64,000 nucleotides of DNA from Flavobacteriales bacterium (GTDB taxonomy: Bacteria > Bacteroidota > Bacteroidia > Flavobacteriales_D > Crocinitomicaceae), in the NCBI GenBank assembly GCA_947449575.1, contig CANFRV010000017.1, positions 22,444 through 86,443 of the forward strand. The letters are read 5' to 3'. The notes below the pieces were generated by a model that saw nothing but the letters and a program-made list of their open reading frames with translations, was not told the origin of the DNA and ran no database searches. Below are positions 7,971 to 16,957 of this stretch, piece after piece. Position 1 is the first letter of the stretch, and each line of letters begins with the position of its first letter. The position numbers and the translations under genes were made by a program.

Positions 7971-9236
7971 TTATTGCAACAACATTGTAACTGGATTTTC
8001 TAAATATGCTTTGAACGTATTCAAAAATGCTGCGCCTGACGCACCATCAACAACACGATGATCACATGATAAAGTAACATTCATTACATTTCCTGGAACA
8101 ACTTGTCCATTTTTTACTACTGGTATCGCCTTTATTCCTCCGACAGCCAAAATACAACTATCTGGTGTGTTTACAATGGCAGTAAATGACTGAATACCAA
8201 ACATTCCTAGATTAGAAATTGTAAATGTATTTCCTTCCCAATCGGAAGGTTGTAATTTTTTATCTTTCGCTTTTTGAGCAAATTCTTTCACTTCAGCACC
8301 AATTTGATTCAATCCTTTTGTATCAGCAAAACGAACCACAGGAACCAACAAACCTTCGTCTACGGCCACTGCAACACCAATATGCACATGTTGATTTCTT
8401 CTTATCACATCACCCAACCAAGAACTATTGATCACAGGATGTTGTTTCAAAGATAATGCCACTGCTTTTACAACCATATCGTTGAAGGAAACTTTTGCTC
8501 CACCCACCGAATTCAATTGATTTCTTGTTGAAATAGCGTTATCCATATCAATATCCATTGTTAGATAAAAATGTGGCGCTGTAAATTTACTTTCTGCTAA
8601 TCTTCTAGCAATTGTTTTTCGCATTTGAGAAACGGTTTCCTCTGTATATGCTTCAACGCCTGGCGCTGATTGCGGAAAACCGATTCTTTGTGCAGGTGTA
8701 TAAGGTTTAAAGTGATCTATATCGCTTTTTACGATTCGTCCGCCTTCACCTGTTCCTGCAATTTGAGAAATATCAATGCCTCTTTCTTCTGCTAATTTAC
8801 GAGCTAATGGAGAAACAAATAATCGTCCTTCTGCATTCGATGTTGGCACCGCTGCCACAACTGCGGGCTTTGGTTCTGCTTTAATCGTTTCAACAACTGC
8901 AACTGGAGCTGCAACTGGAGCTGGAGGCGCATCAACTTTCACTTCTTCTTTTGCAACAGGTGCAGATGCATTTTCTACAATTGAAGTTATATCTTCACCT
9001 GCCTCACCAATTATTGCTAACAAGGTATTTACAGGAACTGCTTTTCCTTCGCCTACTCCAATGTATAAAAGTACACCATCATAAAATGATTCAAATTCCA
9101 TTGTTGCTTTGTCAGTTTCAATTTCAGCTAAAATTTCTCCTGAAGCTACTTTATCACCGACTTTCTTGAACCAACCAGCGACAACACCTTCCACCATTGT
9201 GTCGCTTAATTGAGGCATATAAACTATATCCGCCAT
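7971..9236 (-). CDS. pdhC: pyruvate dehydrogenase complex E2, dihydrolipoamide acetyltransferase
   Basis: A 421-residue E2 protein transferring the acetyl group from lipoyl-lysine to CoA. Domains in order: one lipoyl domain (~1-80, attachment motif EIETDKATMEFES), an Ala/Pro/Val-rich linker, a peripheral subunit-binding domain (FVSPLARKLAEERGID, ~140-175), and the catalytic domain ending in the active-site motif SCDHRVVDGASGAAFL. The gene lies 21 bp downstream of the E1-alpha gene. The branched-chain 2-oxoacid E2 is the close alternative, but pairing with this E1-alpha type favours the pyruvate enzyme. E1-beta and E3 genes are not in the window. Confidence 0.92.
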   Translation of the reverse strand: MADIVYMPQLSDTMVEGVVAGWFKKVGDKVASGEILAEIETDKATMEFESFYDGVLLYIGVGEGKAVPVNTLLAIIGEAGEDITSIVENASAPVAKEEVKVDAPPAPVAAPVAVVETIKAEPKPAVVAAVPTSNAEGRLFVSPLARKLAEERGIDISQIAGTGEGGRIVKSDIDHFKPYTPAQRIGFPQSAPGVEAYTEETVSQMRKTIARRLAESKFTAPHFYLTMDIDMDNAISTRNQLNSVGGAKVSFNDMVVKAVALSLKQHPVINSSWLGDVIRRNQHVHIGVAVAVDEGLLVPVVRFADTKGLNQIGAEVKEFAQKAKDKKLQPSDWEGNTFTISNLGMFGIQSFTAIVNTPDSCILAVGGIKAIPVVKNGQVVPGNVMNVTLSCDHRVVDGASGAAFLNTFKAYLENPVTMLLQ

Positions 9237-9257
9237 ATTTTCTTTTCTAATTGCTAA

Positions 9258-10310
9258 TTAATATTCTTTGATATATGGGTAATTTGGTTCTTTGTATACA
9301 TCCTCATACAATTCTGAACCATCTGGATAAGGTGAATTTTCTGCAAATTCAATTGCTTCTTCCACTTCCTTTTTTACCCAATTTGAAATATCTTCAATTT
9401 CTGACTTTTTCAACCATTTATTCTCCTCAATAATATGCAAACAATGATCAATTGGATCAACTGCCATCCAATCTGACAATTCTTCTTTTGTTCTATATTT
9501 CATCGGATCAGACATAGAATGACCTTTGTATCTATACGTTCTAATATCTAATAACGTTGGACCGTCTCCTCTTCTTGCTCTATCTGCAGCTTCTTCGATC
9601 GCCTCATGAACTGCCTCAGGCGACATACCATTGACAGAAAATGAAGGCATTTCATAAGATGCTCCAATTTTAGATAAATCACGCACCGTAGAAGTACGTT
9701 CAATGGATGTACCCATCGCATACCCATTGTTTTCAATGATAAAAATAACAGGTAGCTTCCACAACATGGCCATGTTAAATGTTTCATGCAAAGCACCTTG
9801 ACGCGTAGCTCCATCTCCCATCGATACAAAAGCAACATTGTCCGTTCCATTATATTGTTCAGCAAATGCAACACCTGCACCCATAGCAATTTGAGCACCT
9901 ACAATACCGTGACCACCCATGAAATTCTTATCCTTGTCAAAGAAATGCATAGACCCTCCTTTTCCTTTTGAACATCCTGTAGTACGACCATATAACTCAG
10001 CCATTAATACTCGTGGGTCTGAACCAAGCGCCAAAGCATGACCATGATCTCGGTATGCAGTCATATGCTTATCACCTGGTCTACATGCACTTGCTGTTCC
10101 TGCAACAACCGCTTCTTGACCGATGTATAAATGACAAAATCCACCAAATTTTTGTTGAATATATAATTGCCCTGTTTTCTCTTCAAATTTACGAATGAGT
10201 AACATGTCTTTATACCATTTTATGTACGTTTCCTTTGAAAACTTTTTTGAACCAGCTAAAACTGATTTCTTCGTGTTTTTCTCTGGGGATTTTGGAGCTT
10301 TTATAGCCAT
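9258..10310 (-). CDS. pdhA: pyruvate dehydrogenase E1 component, alpha subunit
   Basis: A 350-residue thiamine-diphosphate enzyme subunit that decarboxylates pyruvate and acetylates the lipoyl group of E2. The N-terminal 25 residues are lysine-rich and disordered; then come YKDMLLIRKFEEK, GGFCHLYIGQEAV, the GHGIVGAQ segment and the thiamine-diphosphate motif GDGATRQGALHE...ENN, plus the phosphorylation-loop-like RYKGHSMSDP. Promoter box TATATTTG lies 28 bp upstream. It forms an operon with the E2 gene (21-bp gap). Confidence 0.93.
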   Translation of the reverse strand: MAIKAPKSPEKNTKKSVLAGSKKFSKETYIKWYKDMLLIRKFEEKTGQLYIQQKFGGFCHLYIGQEAVVAGTASACRPGDKHMTAYRDHGHALALGSDPRVLMAELYGRTTGCSKGKGGSMHFFDKDKNFMGGHGIVGAQIAMGAGVAFAEQYNGTDNVAFVSMGDGATRQGALHETFNMAMLWKLPVIFIIENNGYAMGTSIERTSTVRDLSKIGASYEMPSFSVNGMSPEAVHEAIEEAADRARRGDGPTLLDIRTYRYKGHSMSDPMKYRTKEELSDWMAVDPIDHCLHIIEENKWLKKSEIEDISNWVKKEVEEAIEFAENSPYPDGSELYEDVYKEPNYPYIKEY

Positions 10311-10604
10311 ATTTATTGAGTATTAATATCAAAAAGACAAATATAATAAATTGAGTCGATAATTTTACGTAAAAAAATATTCTCTCATGAAGTCTTTGCA
10401 TAAGATTAATCAAAAAGCAAATAGTACAACTAAGAATTAATCAAATAGTATATAAAAACGGTACTTTAAACCAAATTATAATCAAATTTATTATTTTTTA
10501 TTTATTAAACAACTCAGAAAGCAAAATAACAAACAATAATAATCAAATTACTTTTCAGTAAATAACTAATATAGCGTAAAAATAAGATCTATTTATTGAA
10601 CCAC
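10311..10604. other. intergenic region upstream of pdhA
   Basis: 294 bp of AT-rich DNA without a supported gene. The right part of the pdhA promoter is at 10338-10345; nothing else is recognisable. Confidence 0.5.
10338..10345 (-). promoter_or_regulatory. -7 box (TATATTTG) of pdhA
   Basis: Minus-strand TATATTTG, exact TAnnTTTG match, 27 bases before the pdhA ATG. No clear -33 TTG at the standard spacing. Confidence 0.45.
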
Positions 10605-11078
10605 TTATTCTCCAAATGCTAATGGTAATAAATCATATACCGAATCAAAAACGATGGTTCTTTCATTTTGACTCACTAAAATTACTCGAATGGGCACATT
10701 GTTTTGGCGTGCTTCAGATTCAAGCATTACTTGTCTGCAACTACCACAAGGGGAAAGAATTTTGTCAATTGGAAGTAAATCTCCTTTTGCAACAACAACA
10801 ATCGTTTGAATTGAATGGTTTGGAAAGTTAGCTCCTGCATAAAACAAAGCAACTCGCTCAGCACAAAGTCCAGATGGATAAGCGATATTCTCCTGATTAT
10901 TTCCTGATACAATTTCGCCATTAGAAAGTAATAAACTAGCTCCAACTTGAAACTTACTATATGGAGCATACGCTTTTTCACAAATTGAATACGCAAGATC
11001 AACCATTTTCACTTCTTTTTCAGATAATTCTTTCCAGGAAGAAAATTCACTGTATTTGATAATAATTTGTTTTTCCAT
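10605..11078 (-). CDS. cdd: cytidine deaminase
   Basis: A 157-residue homotetrameric-type cytidine deaminase of the pyrimidine salvage pathway, converting cytidine or deoxycytidine to uridine forms. The zinc and proton-shuttle motif is CAERVALFYAG, and the second zinc site is LSPCGSCRQVMLE; the substrate-binding FQVGASLLLSNG segment precedes it. Length is within the family range. It stands alone on the minus strand between pdhA and the BNR-repeat protein. Confidence 0.93.
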   Translation of the reverse strand: MEKQIIIKYSEFSSWKELSEKEVKMVDLAYSICEKAYAPYSKFQVGASLLLSNGEIVSGNNQENIAYPSGLCAERVALFYAGANFPNHSIQTIVVVAKGDLLPIDKILSPCGSCRQVMLESEARQNNVPIRVILVSQNERTIVFDSVYDLLPLAFGE

Positions 11079-11248
11079 TTAATATACCCAAATATGCGGG
11101 GCGTAAATATAGTTATTTTTTTCCTATTATTTCTGACTGTTACCAAAGGAATTAGCCATCCAGACTATGCAAGAAATAAATGCATGTTTATTCTCATAAA
11201 TTAACTTTAGATTAATAAATATAAAAAACTAATTAACAATGAGTTAAA

Positions 11249-12823
11249 TTAATAAATACTCATTTTTTTCGTGAGCGTATATTCACTACATTTCAAACTG
11301 TAATAATAAATTCCTGGCGATAAATGATATGAATTTGCATTAAAAATATAATCATAACTTCCTTGCTTGAATTGCTCATTTTTGTATAAAACGGCTACCT
11401 CATTTCCTAACACATCATTCACTACAAGATCAATCTTGGCATCAACATTCAATTCAAATTTGATCCATGTGGATTGATTAAAAGGATTGGGAGAATTTTG
11501 CGACAATCCAACGGGCGAAAAAGCAGTATTATTCATTTCATGTATTCCAACAGTTGTTCCGTCTATAATTGCAGTCCAAACACTTAAGCCAGAAATGTCG
11601 AATGCCATCCAAATCGGTCGTACCATATCATTTACAGCGGAAATACTTATATAATCTCCAAAGAAAACCGATGGATCCGGGATAAAACTATACTCATTGA
11701 TTTTAACATTTGTAGATGTTATCCCTCCATCCACCGATTTTGCTAAATACACATCAGTGGAATCACTTGTCGCATTAAAATTTCTCCGATCATAGAATAC
11801 AAAATATAAATTTCCAGTGACTTGATCAACTGTCATCCAAGTTAAAAATTGTTGCTTTCCGGCGACATCATTATTCACTCTTACTAATGGACTCCAAGTT
11901 GTTCCTCCATCAGAGGATTTTATTAACCAAACATCCGTATCATCTGAGCCATTTCGCTGATCAGTCCAATTAATATAAATCGTCCCTGTATTTGGTCCTC
12001 CACTTAAATCCGTTACCACTTGTGGCAAACCATTGCAACGTTCTAAACCTCCAATATTATAATTCCAACCTCCTGGAATATCAATGATGTGCCTTTCTTC
12101 AGCCAACCACGTATTTCCATCATCTAAACTTTTATTAAAAACCAATCCATTAGGCCCTGCCCAAACCACATAAATCTCTCCATTTGGTCCAATCGTCGGA
12201 ATAGCTCCTTCCACCGAAGAATCTCCATCGACACAGTTGCCAGCATGCTTACTAATTCTCATTGGAGCGCTCCAAGTTACACCTACATCAATCGATTTTG
12301 AAAATAAAATAATAGAGCTATCCGCTGGGTTTGACGTTCCGTATTCATCAAACTGCGTCCAAGTGACATAAATTTCATTGGTCGCTTGGTTGACAATTAT
12401 ACCTTCCTTATCTTGCACTTTTGTTCCATTTTTACCTGTTGATGTTCCAGATGGCCACCAAGAAATACCTCCATCGATAGATTTTGTAAAAACAATTCTA
12501 TCCAACCAACTGCCATCTGCAGGAGGATTAGCAAGATGTGAGTAAAAGAAATTACCAGAAGTATCTGTAAACACAATTGGATCTCCCCAAATCCCATTAA
12601 CGGGATCCGCCAACGATTCGAAGGACCACGTTAAACCTCCATCATTCGAATGAAACACATTGTCTAGATTTGCAGCACCAACAACTTGATTCGTGTTTTT
12701 TGGATTGATACAAATCGTCACCTCTTCGGGATTATTTGTATTACTGATAAGTACATTAGAAAATTGCCCTTGACAGTTCAAAGCAAAGACTACTGCCCAA
12801 AGAAATAAGATGCTTTTGTTCAT
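11249..12823 (-). CDS. secreted BNR/Asp-box repeat (sialidase-fold) protein with T9SS sorting domain
   Basis: A 524-residue exported protein. It has a signal peptide (MNKSILFLWAVVFALNCQGQ), then a six-bladed-propeller-like region with at least six Asp-box motifs of the S-x-D-x-G-x-T-W type (for example SNDGGLTW, SSDGGTTW, SLDDGNTW), and a C-terminal ~80-residue type A sorting domain (SPNPFNQSTWIKFEL ... LSPGIYYYSL) that directs export by the type IX system and surface attachment. A sialidase activity cannot be claimed: the arginine triad and FRIP motif of true sialidases are not evident. It probably binds or cleaves glycans outside the cell. Confidence 0.8.
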   Translation of the reverse strand: MNKSILFLWAVVFALNCQGQFSNVLISNTNNPEEVTICINPKNTNQVVGAANLDNVFHSNDGGLTWSFESLADPVNGIWGDPIVFTDTSGNFFYSHLANPPADGSWLDRIVFTKSIDGGISWWPSGTSTGKNGTKVQDKEGIIVNQATNEIYVTWTQFDEYGTSNPADSSIILFSKSIDVGVTWSAPMRISKHAGNCVDGDSSVEGAIPTIGPNGEIYVVWAGPNGLVFNKSLDDGNTWLAEERHIIDIPGGWNYNIGGLERCNGLPQVVTDLSGGPNTGTIYINWTDQRNGSDDTDVWLIKSSDGGTTWSPLVRVNNDVAGKQQFLTWMTVDQVTGNLYFVFYDRRNFNATSDSTDVYLAKSVDGGITSTNVKINEYSFIPDPSVFFGDYISISAVNDMVRPIWMAFDISGLSVWTAIIDGTTVGIHEMNNTAFSPVGLSQNSPNPFNQSTWIKFELNVDAKIDLVVNDVLGNEVAVLYKNEQFKQGSYDYIFNANSYHLSPGIYYYSLKCSEYTLTKKMSIY

Positions 12824-12973
12824 TCTTTAATTTTAATTAAATGTACTCAAATTTTATTAGCCTCTCCTACAAATCAATTATTTTCATGCACATTTTTACT
12901 ATAAAATCTGATTTTTAATTCACATCTGATCGCAAAATATTAATCGAACTACGGTTATTATTTTGAATTTGAT

Positions 12974-12981
12974 TAACTTTG
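12974..12981 (+). promoter_or_regulatory. -7 box (TAACTTTG) of mtaB
   Basis: Exact TAnnTTTG match ending 9 bases before the mtaB ATG at 12991, which argues against the TTG start at 12979 and gives a leader of only a few bases. Confidence 0.5.
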
Positions 12982-12990
12982 CGGCACATT

Positions 12991-14295
12991 ATGATTCAAT
13001 ATAAAAAAGTAGCTTTTTACACCTTAGGATGTAAATTAAATTTTTCTGAAACTTCAACGATTTCTAGATTGTTTGAAGATGCTGGTTTTGCCAAAGTAGA
13101 ATTTGAAGATAAACCAGATATTTATGTGATCAACACCTGTTCGGTGACAGAAAATGCCGATAAAAAATTCAAACAATTAGTAAAAAAAGCATTGAAGATA
13201 AATCCTGAGGCTTTTATCATTGTAATCGGATGCTTTGCTCAACTTAAGCCGACTGAGATTGGTGAAATTCCTGGAGTTGACTTGGTTCTAGGAGCGAATG
13301 AAAAATTCAACATTTTAGAACATCTTGAAAATATTGATAAAAAAAATGAAGTCGCTACGGTTAATTTTGACAACATTAAAAACACAAAAGAATTTGTTCC
13401 TGCTTTCTCTTATGGCGACAGAACGCGTTCTTTTTTAAAAGTTCAAGATGGCTGTGATTATTTTTGCACTTTTTGCACCATTCCACTAGCAAGAGGAAAA
13501 AGCCGAAATACAAGTATCGCAGCAACTATCCTGGAAGTAAAAAAGATTGCTGAATTAGACATAAAAGAAGTCGTAATAACAGGCGTAAATATTGGAGATT
13601 TTGGTCAAGGTTCCGATGAAAACTTTTTTGGCTTAGTCAAGGAATTAGATAAAGTGGAAGGAATTGACAGATATAGAATTTCATCGATTGAACCCAATTT
13701 ACTAACCGATGAAATTATTCAATTCACATTAGCTGAATCCAAGCACTTTGTGCCGCATTTTCATATCCCACTTCAGTCCGGTAGCAACCGTGTATTGCAG
13801 ACAATGCGCAGAAAATATCTGAAAGAATTGTATGCAGAAAGAGTAAAGCACATAAAATCCCTTCGATCAGATTGTTGCATTGGCGTGGATGTCATTATTG
13901 GTTTTCCGGGAGAAACGGATGAAGAATTCATGGAAACAGTGGACTTCATTAAAGATATCGATATTTCCTATTTACATGTCTTTACGTATTCTGAGCGAGT
14001 AAATACAGGAGCTGCAAAATTAGGCGATGTTGTTCCAATGGATGTTAGACGAGAACGTAGTAAAATGCTTCACATTCTTTCAGATAAAAAGAAACGTGCT
14101 TTCTATGAACAAAATGTGGGTACAACAAGAATTGTTCTTTTTGAAAATGAAGAAGAAAATGGCATGATGAATGGATTTACTGAAAATTACATCAAAGTAA
14201 AAACAGTTTTCGATACAAAATTAGCCAATACCTTTCAAACAGTGAAACTTACGGAGATTGATCGAGATGGATTGATGAAATGTGAGATTTTATAA
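12991..14295 (+). CDS. mtaB: tRNA N6-threonylcarbamoyladenosine(37) methylthiotransferase
   Basis: A 434-residue radical-SAM methylthiotransferase that adds a methylthio group to t6A37 of tRNAs reading ANN codons. N-terminal UPF0004 domain with its three cysteines (TLGCKLN, NTCSVTE, IGCFAQ), a radical-SAM core with the CxxxCxxC cluster motif (QDGCDYFCTFCTIPLARG), GVNIGDFG, and a C-terminal TRAM-like region. The methionine-isoleucine start at 12991 is preferred over an upstream TTG that sits in the promoter. It converges with mnmD with 2 bases between stops. MiaB is excluded by the TLGCK and VTE signatures. Confidence 0.92.
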   Translation: MIQYKKVAFYTLGCKLNFSETSTISRLFEDAGFAKVEFEDKPDIYVINTCSVTENADKKFKQLVKKALKINPEAFIIVIGCFAQLKPTEIGEIPGVDLVLGANEKFNILEHLENIDKKNEVATVNFDNIKNTKEFVPAFSYGDRTRSFLKVQDGCDYFCTFCTIPLARGKSRNTSIAATILEVKKIAELDIKEVVITGVNIGDFGQGSDENFFGLVKELDKVEGIDRYRISSIEPNLLTDEIIQFTLAESKHFVPHFHIPLQSGSNRVLQTMRRKYLKELYAERVKHIKSLRSDCCIGVDVIIGFPGETDEEFMETVDFIKDIDISYLHVFTYSERVNTGAAKLGDVVPMDVRRERSKMLHILSDKKKRAFYEQNVGTTRIVLFENEEENGMMNGFTENYIKVKTVFDTKLANTFQTVKLTEIDRDGLMKCEIL

Positions 14296-14297
14296 TA

Positions 14298-14963
14298 CTA
14301 TTTTTTCCAAGCGCGCGTCATTTCTCTTTTACCTGGAGGTCCTGGCAACGCTTCAATCGTAAAACCAACCGCTTTTAAATTTCTTTTCACTTGACCTTTT
14401 GCACAATAGGTAACGAGAAATCCGCCTGTTTTCAAAGAGTTAAAAATCTTTTCGAATATTTCTACAGACCACATTTCCTCTTGCACTTGAGGACCAAAAG
14501 CATCGTAAAAAACAAGGTCATAAAATGAGACAGGAAAATTATTTTTTTGAATTTCTTGATGAATCTTGTGCAAGGTAAATCCATCCATAATTTCCACCGA
14601 TTCATCCCAATGACATGAGTGTAACTGATTATAAATAAATCTATTTTCTTCCCCTATTAACCCTCCATAATCTAATGCAATAAGCTCCTCATTGGAAACA
14701 GGGTAAGCTTCCAATCCATGATAGTCAACTTTTATTTTAAGTTCAGATGCTTTAACAGCTGTTAAATAAGCATTTAACCCAGTACCAAAACCCATTTCAA
14801 AAATCGAAAGTTCCTCTTTATTTTGAAATTCCAACAGACCATATTTCATAAAAACATGATTTGCTTCTTGTAAAGCACCATGAATCGAATGATAGTTTTC
14901 ATTTAAATCAATGATTCTAATTGTCTTAGATCCATCCTCTGTTTGTATTACTTCACGTTCCAT
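14298..14963 (-). CDS. mnmD: tRNA (5-methylaminomethyl-2-thiouridine)(34)-methyltransferase MnmD
   Basis: A 221-residue SAM-dependent methyltransferase corresponding to the N-terminal half of E. coli MnmC, here free-standing. It completes mnm5s2U34 in the wobble position of several tRNAs. Motifs: FEMGFGTGLNAYLT for SAM binding, FYDLVFYDAFGPQVQEEMW, and the C-terminal LPGPPGKREMTRA signature. ATG at 14963 follows a TATCTTTA promoter box by 4 bases; an upstream ATG would add six residues overlapping it. The oxidoreductase half of MnmC is absent, as is common outside gamma-proteobacteria. Confidence 0.9.
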   Translation of the reverse strand: MEREVIQTEDGSKTIRIIDLNENYHSIHGALQEANHVFMKYGLLEFQNKEELSIFEMGFGTGLNAYLTAVKASELKIKVDYHGLEAYPVSNEELIALDYGGLIGEENRFIYNQLHSCHWDESVEIMDGFTLHKIHQEIQKNNFPVSFYDLVFYDAFGPQVQEEMWSVEIFEKIFNSLKTGGFLVTYCAKGQVKRNLKAVGFTIEALPGPPGKREMTRAWKK

Positions 14964-14967
14964 GTGG

Positions 14968-14975
14968 TAAAGATA
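14968..14975 (-). promoter_or_regulatory. -7 box (TATCTTTA) of mnmD
   Basis: Minus-strand near-consensus box 4 bases before the ATG at 14963, suggesting a leaderless transcript. Confidence 0.4.
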
Positions 14976-14980
14976 TAACA

Positions 14981-15128
14981 TAGATAGTAGATTTTTAAAC
15001 GATAGCCATTAGACTTATCAACTGTTTTAGACTAAAAGATGAATGATTTTGAACTGAATGCTAGACACAAAGTTCATCAGTCTAAAAGCAAAGCGAAATA
15101 ATGTCTACTTCCCCAATTAACAAATGTT
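14981..15128. repeat. dispersed intergenic repeat, copy A1
   Basis: Begins with TAGATAGTAGATTTTTAAAC and ends with the repeat core: AGTTCATCAGTCTAAAAGC, then AAAGCGAAATAATGTCTAC and CCCCAATTAACAAATGTT. The same plan (TAGA-rich left end, then AGTCTAAAAGCGATAGCG right end) occurs at 37734-37890 and, reversed, at 20990, 25600 and 52385. The last 63 bases (15066-15128) are directly repeated in copy A2. Confidence 0.7.
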
Positions 15129-15250
15129 AAAAAATGATTCAAGACGAAAAGATTCAATACTAAAAGACTTTCAATTTAATGCAAGTCACAAAGTTCGTCA
15201 GTCTAAAAGCGATAGCGATCTAATGTCTTCTTCCCCAATTAACAAATGTT
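15129..15250. repeat. dispersed intergenic repeat, copy A2 (tandem with A1)
   Basis: A second, adjacent copy: 15187-15250 repeats 15066-15128 with few changes, including CACAAAGTTCGTCAGTCTAA, AAGCGATAGCGATCTAATGT and CCCCAATTAACAAATGTT. The period is about 122 bp. The two copies fill most of the gap between divergent mnmD and dnaB; the rest holds the dnaB promoter. Confidence 0.7.
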
Positions 15251-15318
15251 GAAAACTATTCTTCACATCTTTTTTAAATATTTTTCAAACTTGGACGAAA
15301 AACGAATAAACGATTACT

Positions 15319-15326
15319 TATATTTG
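15319..15326 (+). promoter_or_regulatory. -7 box (TATATTTG) of dnaB
   Basis: Exact TAnnTTTG match with its end 4 bases before the dnaB ATG, so transcription should start at or next to the start codon. A TTG at 15291 is 25 bases upstream of the box, slightly beyond the usual spacing. Confidence 0.5.
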
Positions 15327-15330
15327 CTAC

Positions 15331-16908
15331 ATGGAGAATAAACCTGAAAACACTCGAAAACCTGCCTTACGCGTTAAGAATGCAAATGTATTAGCAAATG
15401 AATTGGGGAAAGTTCCGCCTCAAGCTGTAGATATTGAACAAGCAGTGCTTGGCGCGATGATGATCGAGAAAAATGCCGTAACAGATGTTATCGACAAGTT
15501 AACTCCTGCCAGTTTTTACGATCCTAAACACCAATATATTTACAATGTAATTCGAGAATTATTTGCAAGTTCTAGCCCTATTGACCTTCTGACGGTCAGT
15601 AATAAATTACGGCAGAATGGTGAATTAGAGGCAGCTGGTGGTTCGGCTTATATTTCACTTTTGACTAGTCGAATTGGTTCTTCAGCACACGTTGAATTTC
15701 ATGCACGGATAATTGCTGAGAAGCATATTAAACGAGAATTAATAAAAATGAGTAATGAAGTAATTCGTGATGCATATGATGAAACAACGGACGTTTTTAA
15801 TGTGTTAGGGAAAGCAGAAGGAGATCTTTTTAAAATTGCTGAAAACAACATGGGCAGAAGTACAGATACCATGCAAAATGTTGTTCGAAGAGCAATTGAA
15901 GAAATTGAAAAAGCGTCTCAAAATACAGATGGAATCTCAGGCATTCCCACTGGATTTTTTGATTTAGATAAAGTGACAGCTGGTTGGCAACGATCTGATA
16001 TGATTGTAATTGCCGCAAGACCTGCGATGGGAAAAACCGCTTTTGTACTTTCCATGGCGCGCAATACGGCTGTTGACCACGGTATGGGAGTTGCATTTTT
16101 CTCTTTGGAGATGTCCGCTGTGCAATTGGTTAAGCGTTTGATTTCTAGCGAAGCACGATTAGACGCCAGCAAATTAAGAAAAGGAGATTTACGTGAGGAT
16201 GAATTTCAACAATTGCATTCTAGAATCTCTAAATTAGCAACGGCACCTTTGTTTATAGACGATACACCTGGTATTAATATTTTTGATTTACGAGCTAAAT
16301 GTCGTCGATTGAAAATGCAACACGATATCCAATTGATCATTATTGATTATTTACAACTGATGACCGCTGGAACTGGAAAAGGTCCGGGTAATAGGGAGCA
16401 AGAAATCTCTAGCATCTCTCGATCAATTAAAGAAATTGCGAAAGAACTAAATGTTCCTGTGATCGCTCTTTCTCAATTGAGTCGTTCTGTAGAGCAACGT
16501 GGTGGAGAAAAAAGACCTCAACTTTCAGATTTACGTGAATCAGGTGCAATAGAACAAGATGCAGATATTGTGTCATTTATTTATCGTCCCGAATATTACG
16601 GATTTATGCAAGATGAAAACGGTAATTCAAACGAAGGAGTTGGAGAAATAATCATCGCTAAACATAGAAATGGTGATCTACAAAATGTTCGACTTCGATT
16701 CATAGGAAAATATGCTCGTTTTGATAATATTGATAACTATAATGAAGATCCAATTCCTGTTCATGCGATTCCTTCTAGTATGAATTCAAATGATAACTTT
16801 GATAAACAAGGAAGTGGTAGTTATACTATTTCTAGCAAAATGAACTCTTTTGACAAAGAAGATGCCGATTTTAACAATTCTTTTGATGACGATAACACGC
16901 CTTTCTAA
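15331..16908 (+). CDS. dnaB: replicative DNA helicase DnaB
   Basis: A 525-residue hexameric helicase that unwinds DNA ahead of the replisome. The N-terminal DnaB domain (LPPQAVDIEQAVLGAMM region, residues ~28-130) is followed by the RecA-like motor domain with Walker A AARPAMGKTAFVL (~230-242), ISSEARLDASKLRKG, Walker B LIIIDYLQLM, and RESGAIEQDADIVSFIYRPE. No intein is present. The C-terminal ~70 residues are asparagine/serine/aspartate-rich and probably disordered. It has its own promoter and stands alone before the secreted protein gene. Confidence 0.96.
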   Translation: MENKPENTRKPALRVKNANVLANELGKVPPQAVDIEQAVLGAMMIEKNAVTDVIDKLTPASFYDPKHQYIYNVIRELFASSSPIDLLTVSNKLRQNGELEAAGGSAYISLLTSRIGSSAHVEFHARIIAEKHIKRELIKMSNEVIRDAYDETTDVFNVLGKAEGDLFKIAENNMGRSTDTMQNVVRRAIEEIEKASQNTDGISGIPTGFFDLDKVTAGWQRSDMIVIAARPAMGKTAFVLSMARNTAVDHGMGVAFFSLEMSAVQLVKRLISSEARLDASKLRKGDLREDEFQQLHSRISKLATAPLFIDDTPGINIFDLRAKCRRLKMQHDIQLIIIDYLQLMTAGTGKGPGNREQEISSISRSIKEIAKELNVPVIALSQLSRSVEQRGGEKRPQLSDLRESGAIEQDADIVSFIYRPEYYGFMQDENGNSNEGVGEIIIAKHRNGDLQNVRLRFIGKYARFDNIDNYNEDPIPVHAIPSSMNSNDNFDKQGSGSYTISSKMNSFDKEDADFNNSFDDDNTPF

Positions 16909-16957
16909 TTTTTAGCAGGATATTTGCAAGAAGCAAACAAAAAAGTTTATTCACCAT

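Noticed and set aside
8776..9084. Open frame on the plus strand inside the pyruvate dehydrogenase E2 gene
   Set aside because: It is antisense to the Ala/Pro/Val-rich linker of E2, whose low-complexity codons keep the opposite strand open; no start signal or family match.
11249..12823. Calling the BNR-repeat protein a true sialidase
   Set aside because: Asp boxes are present but the arginine triad and FRIP motif needed for catalysis are not evident.
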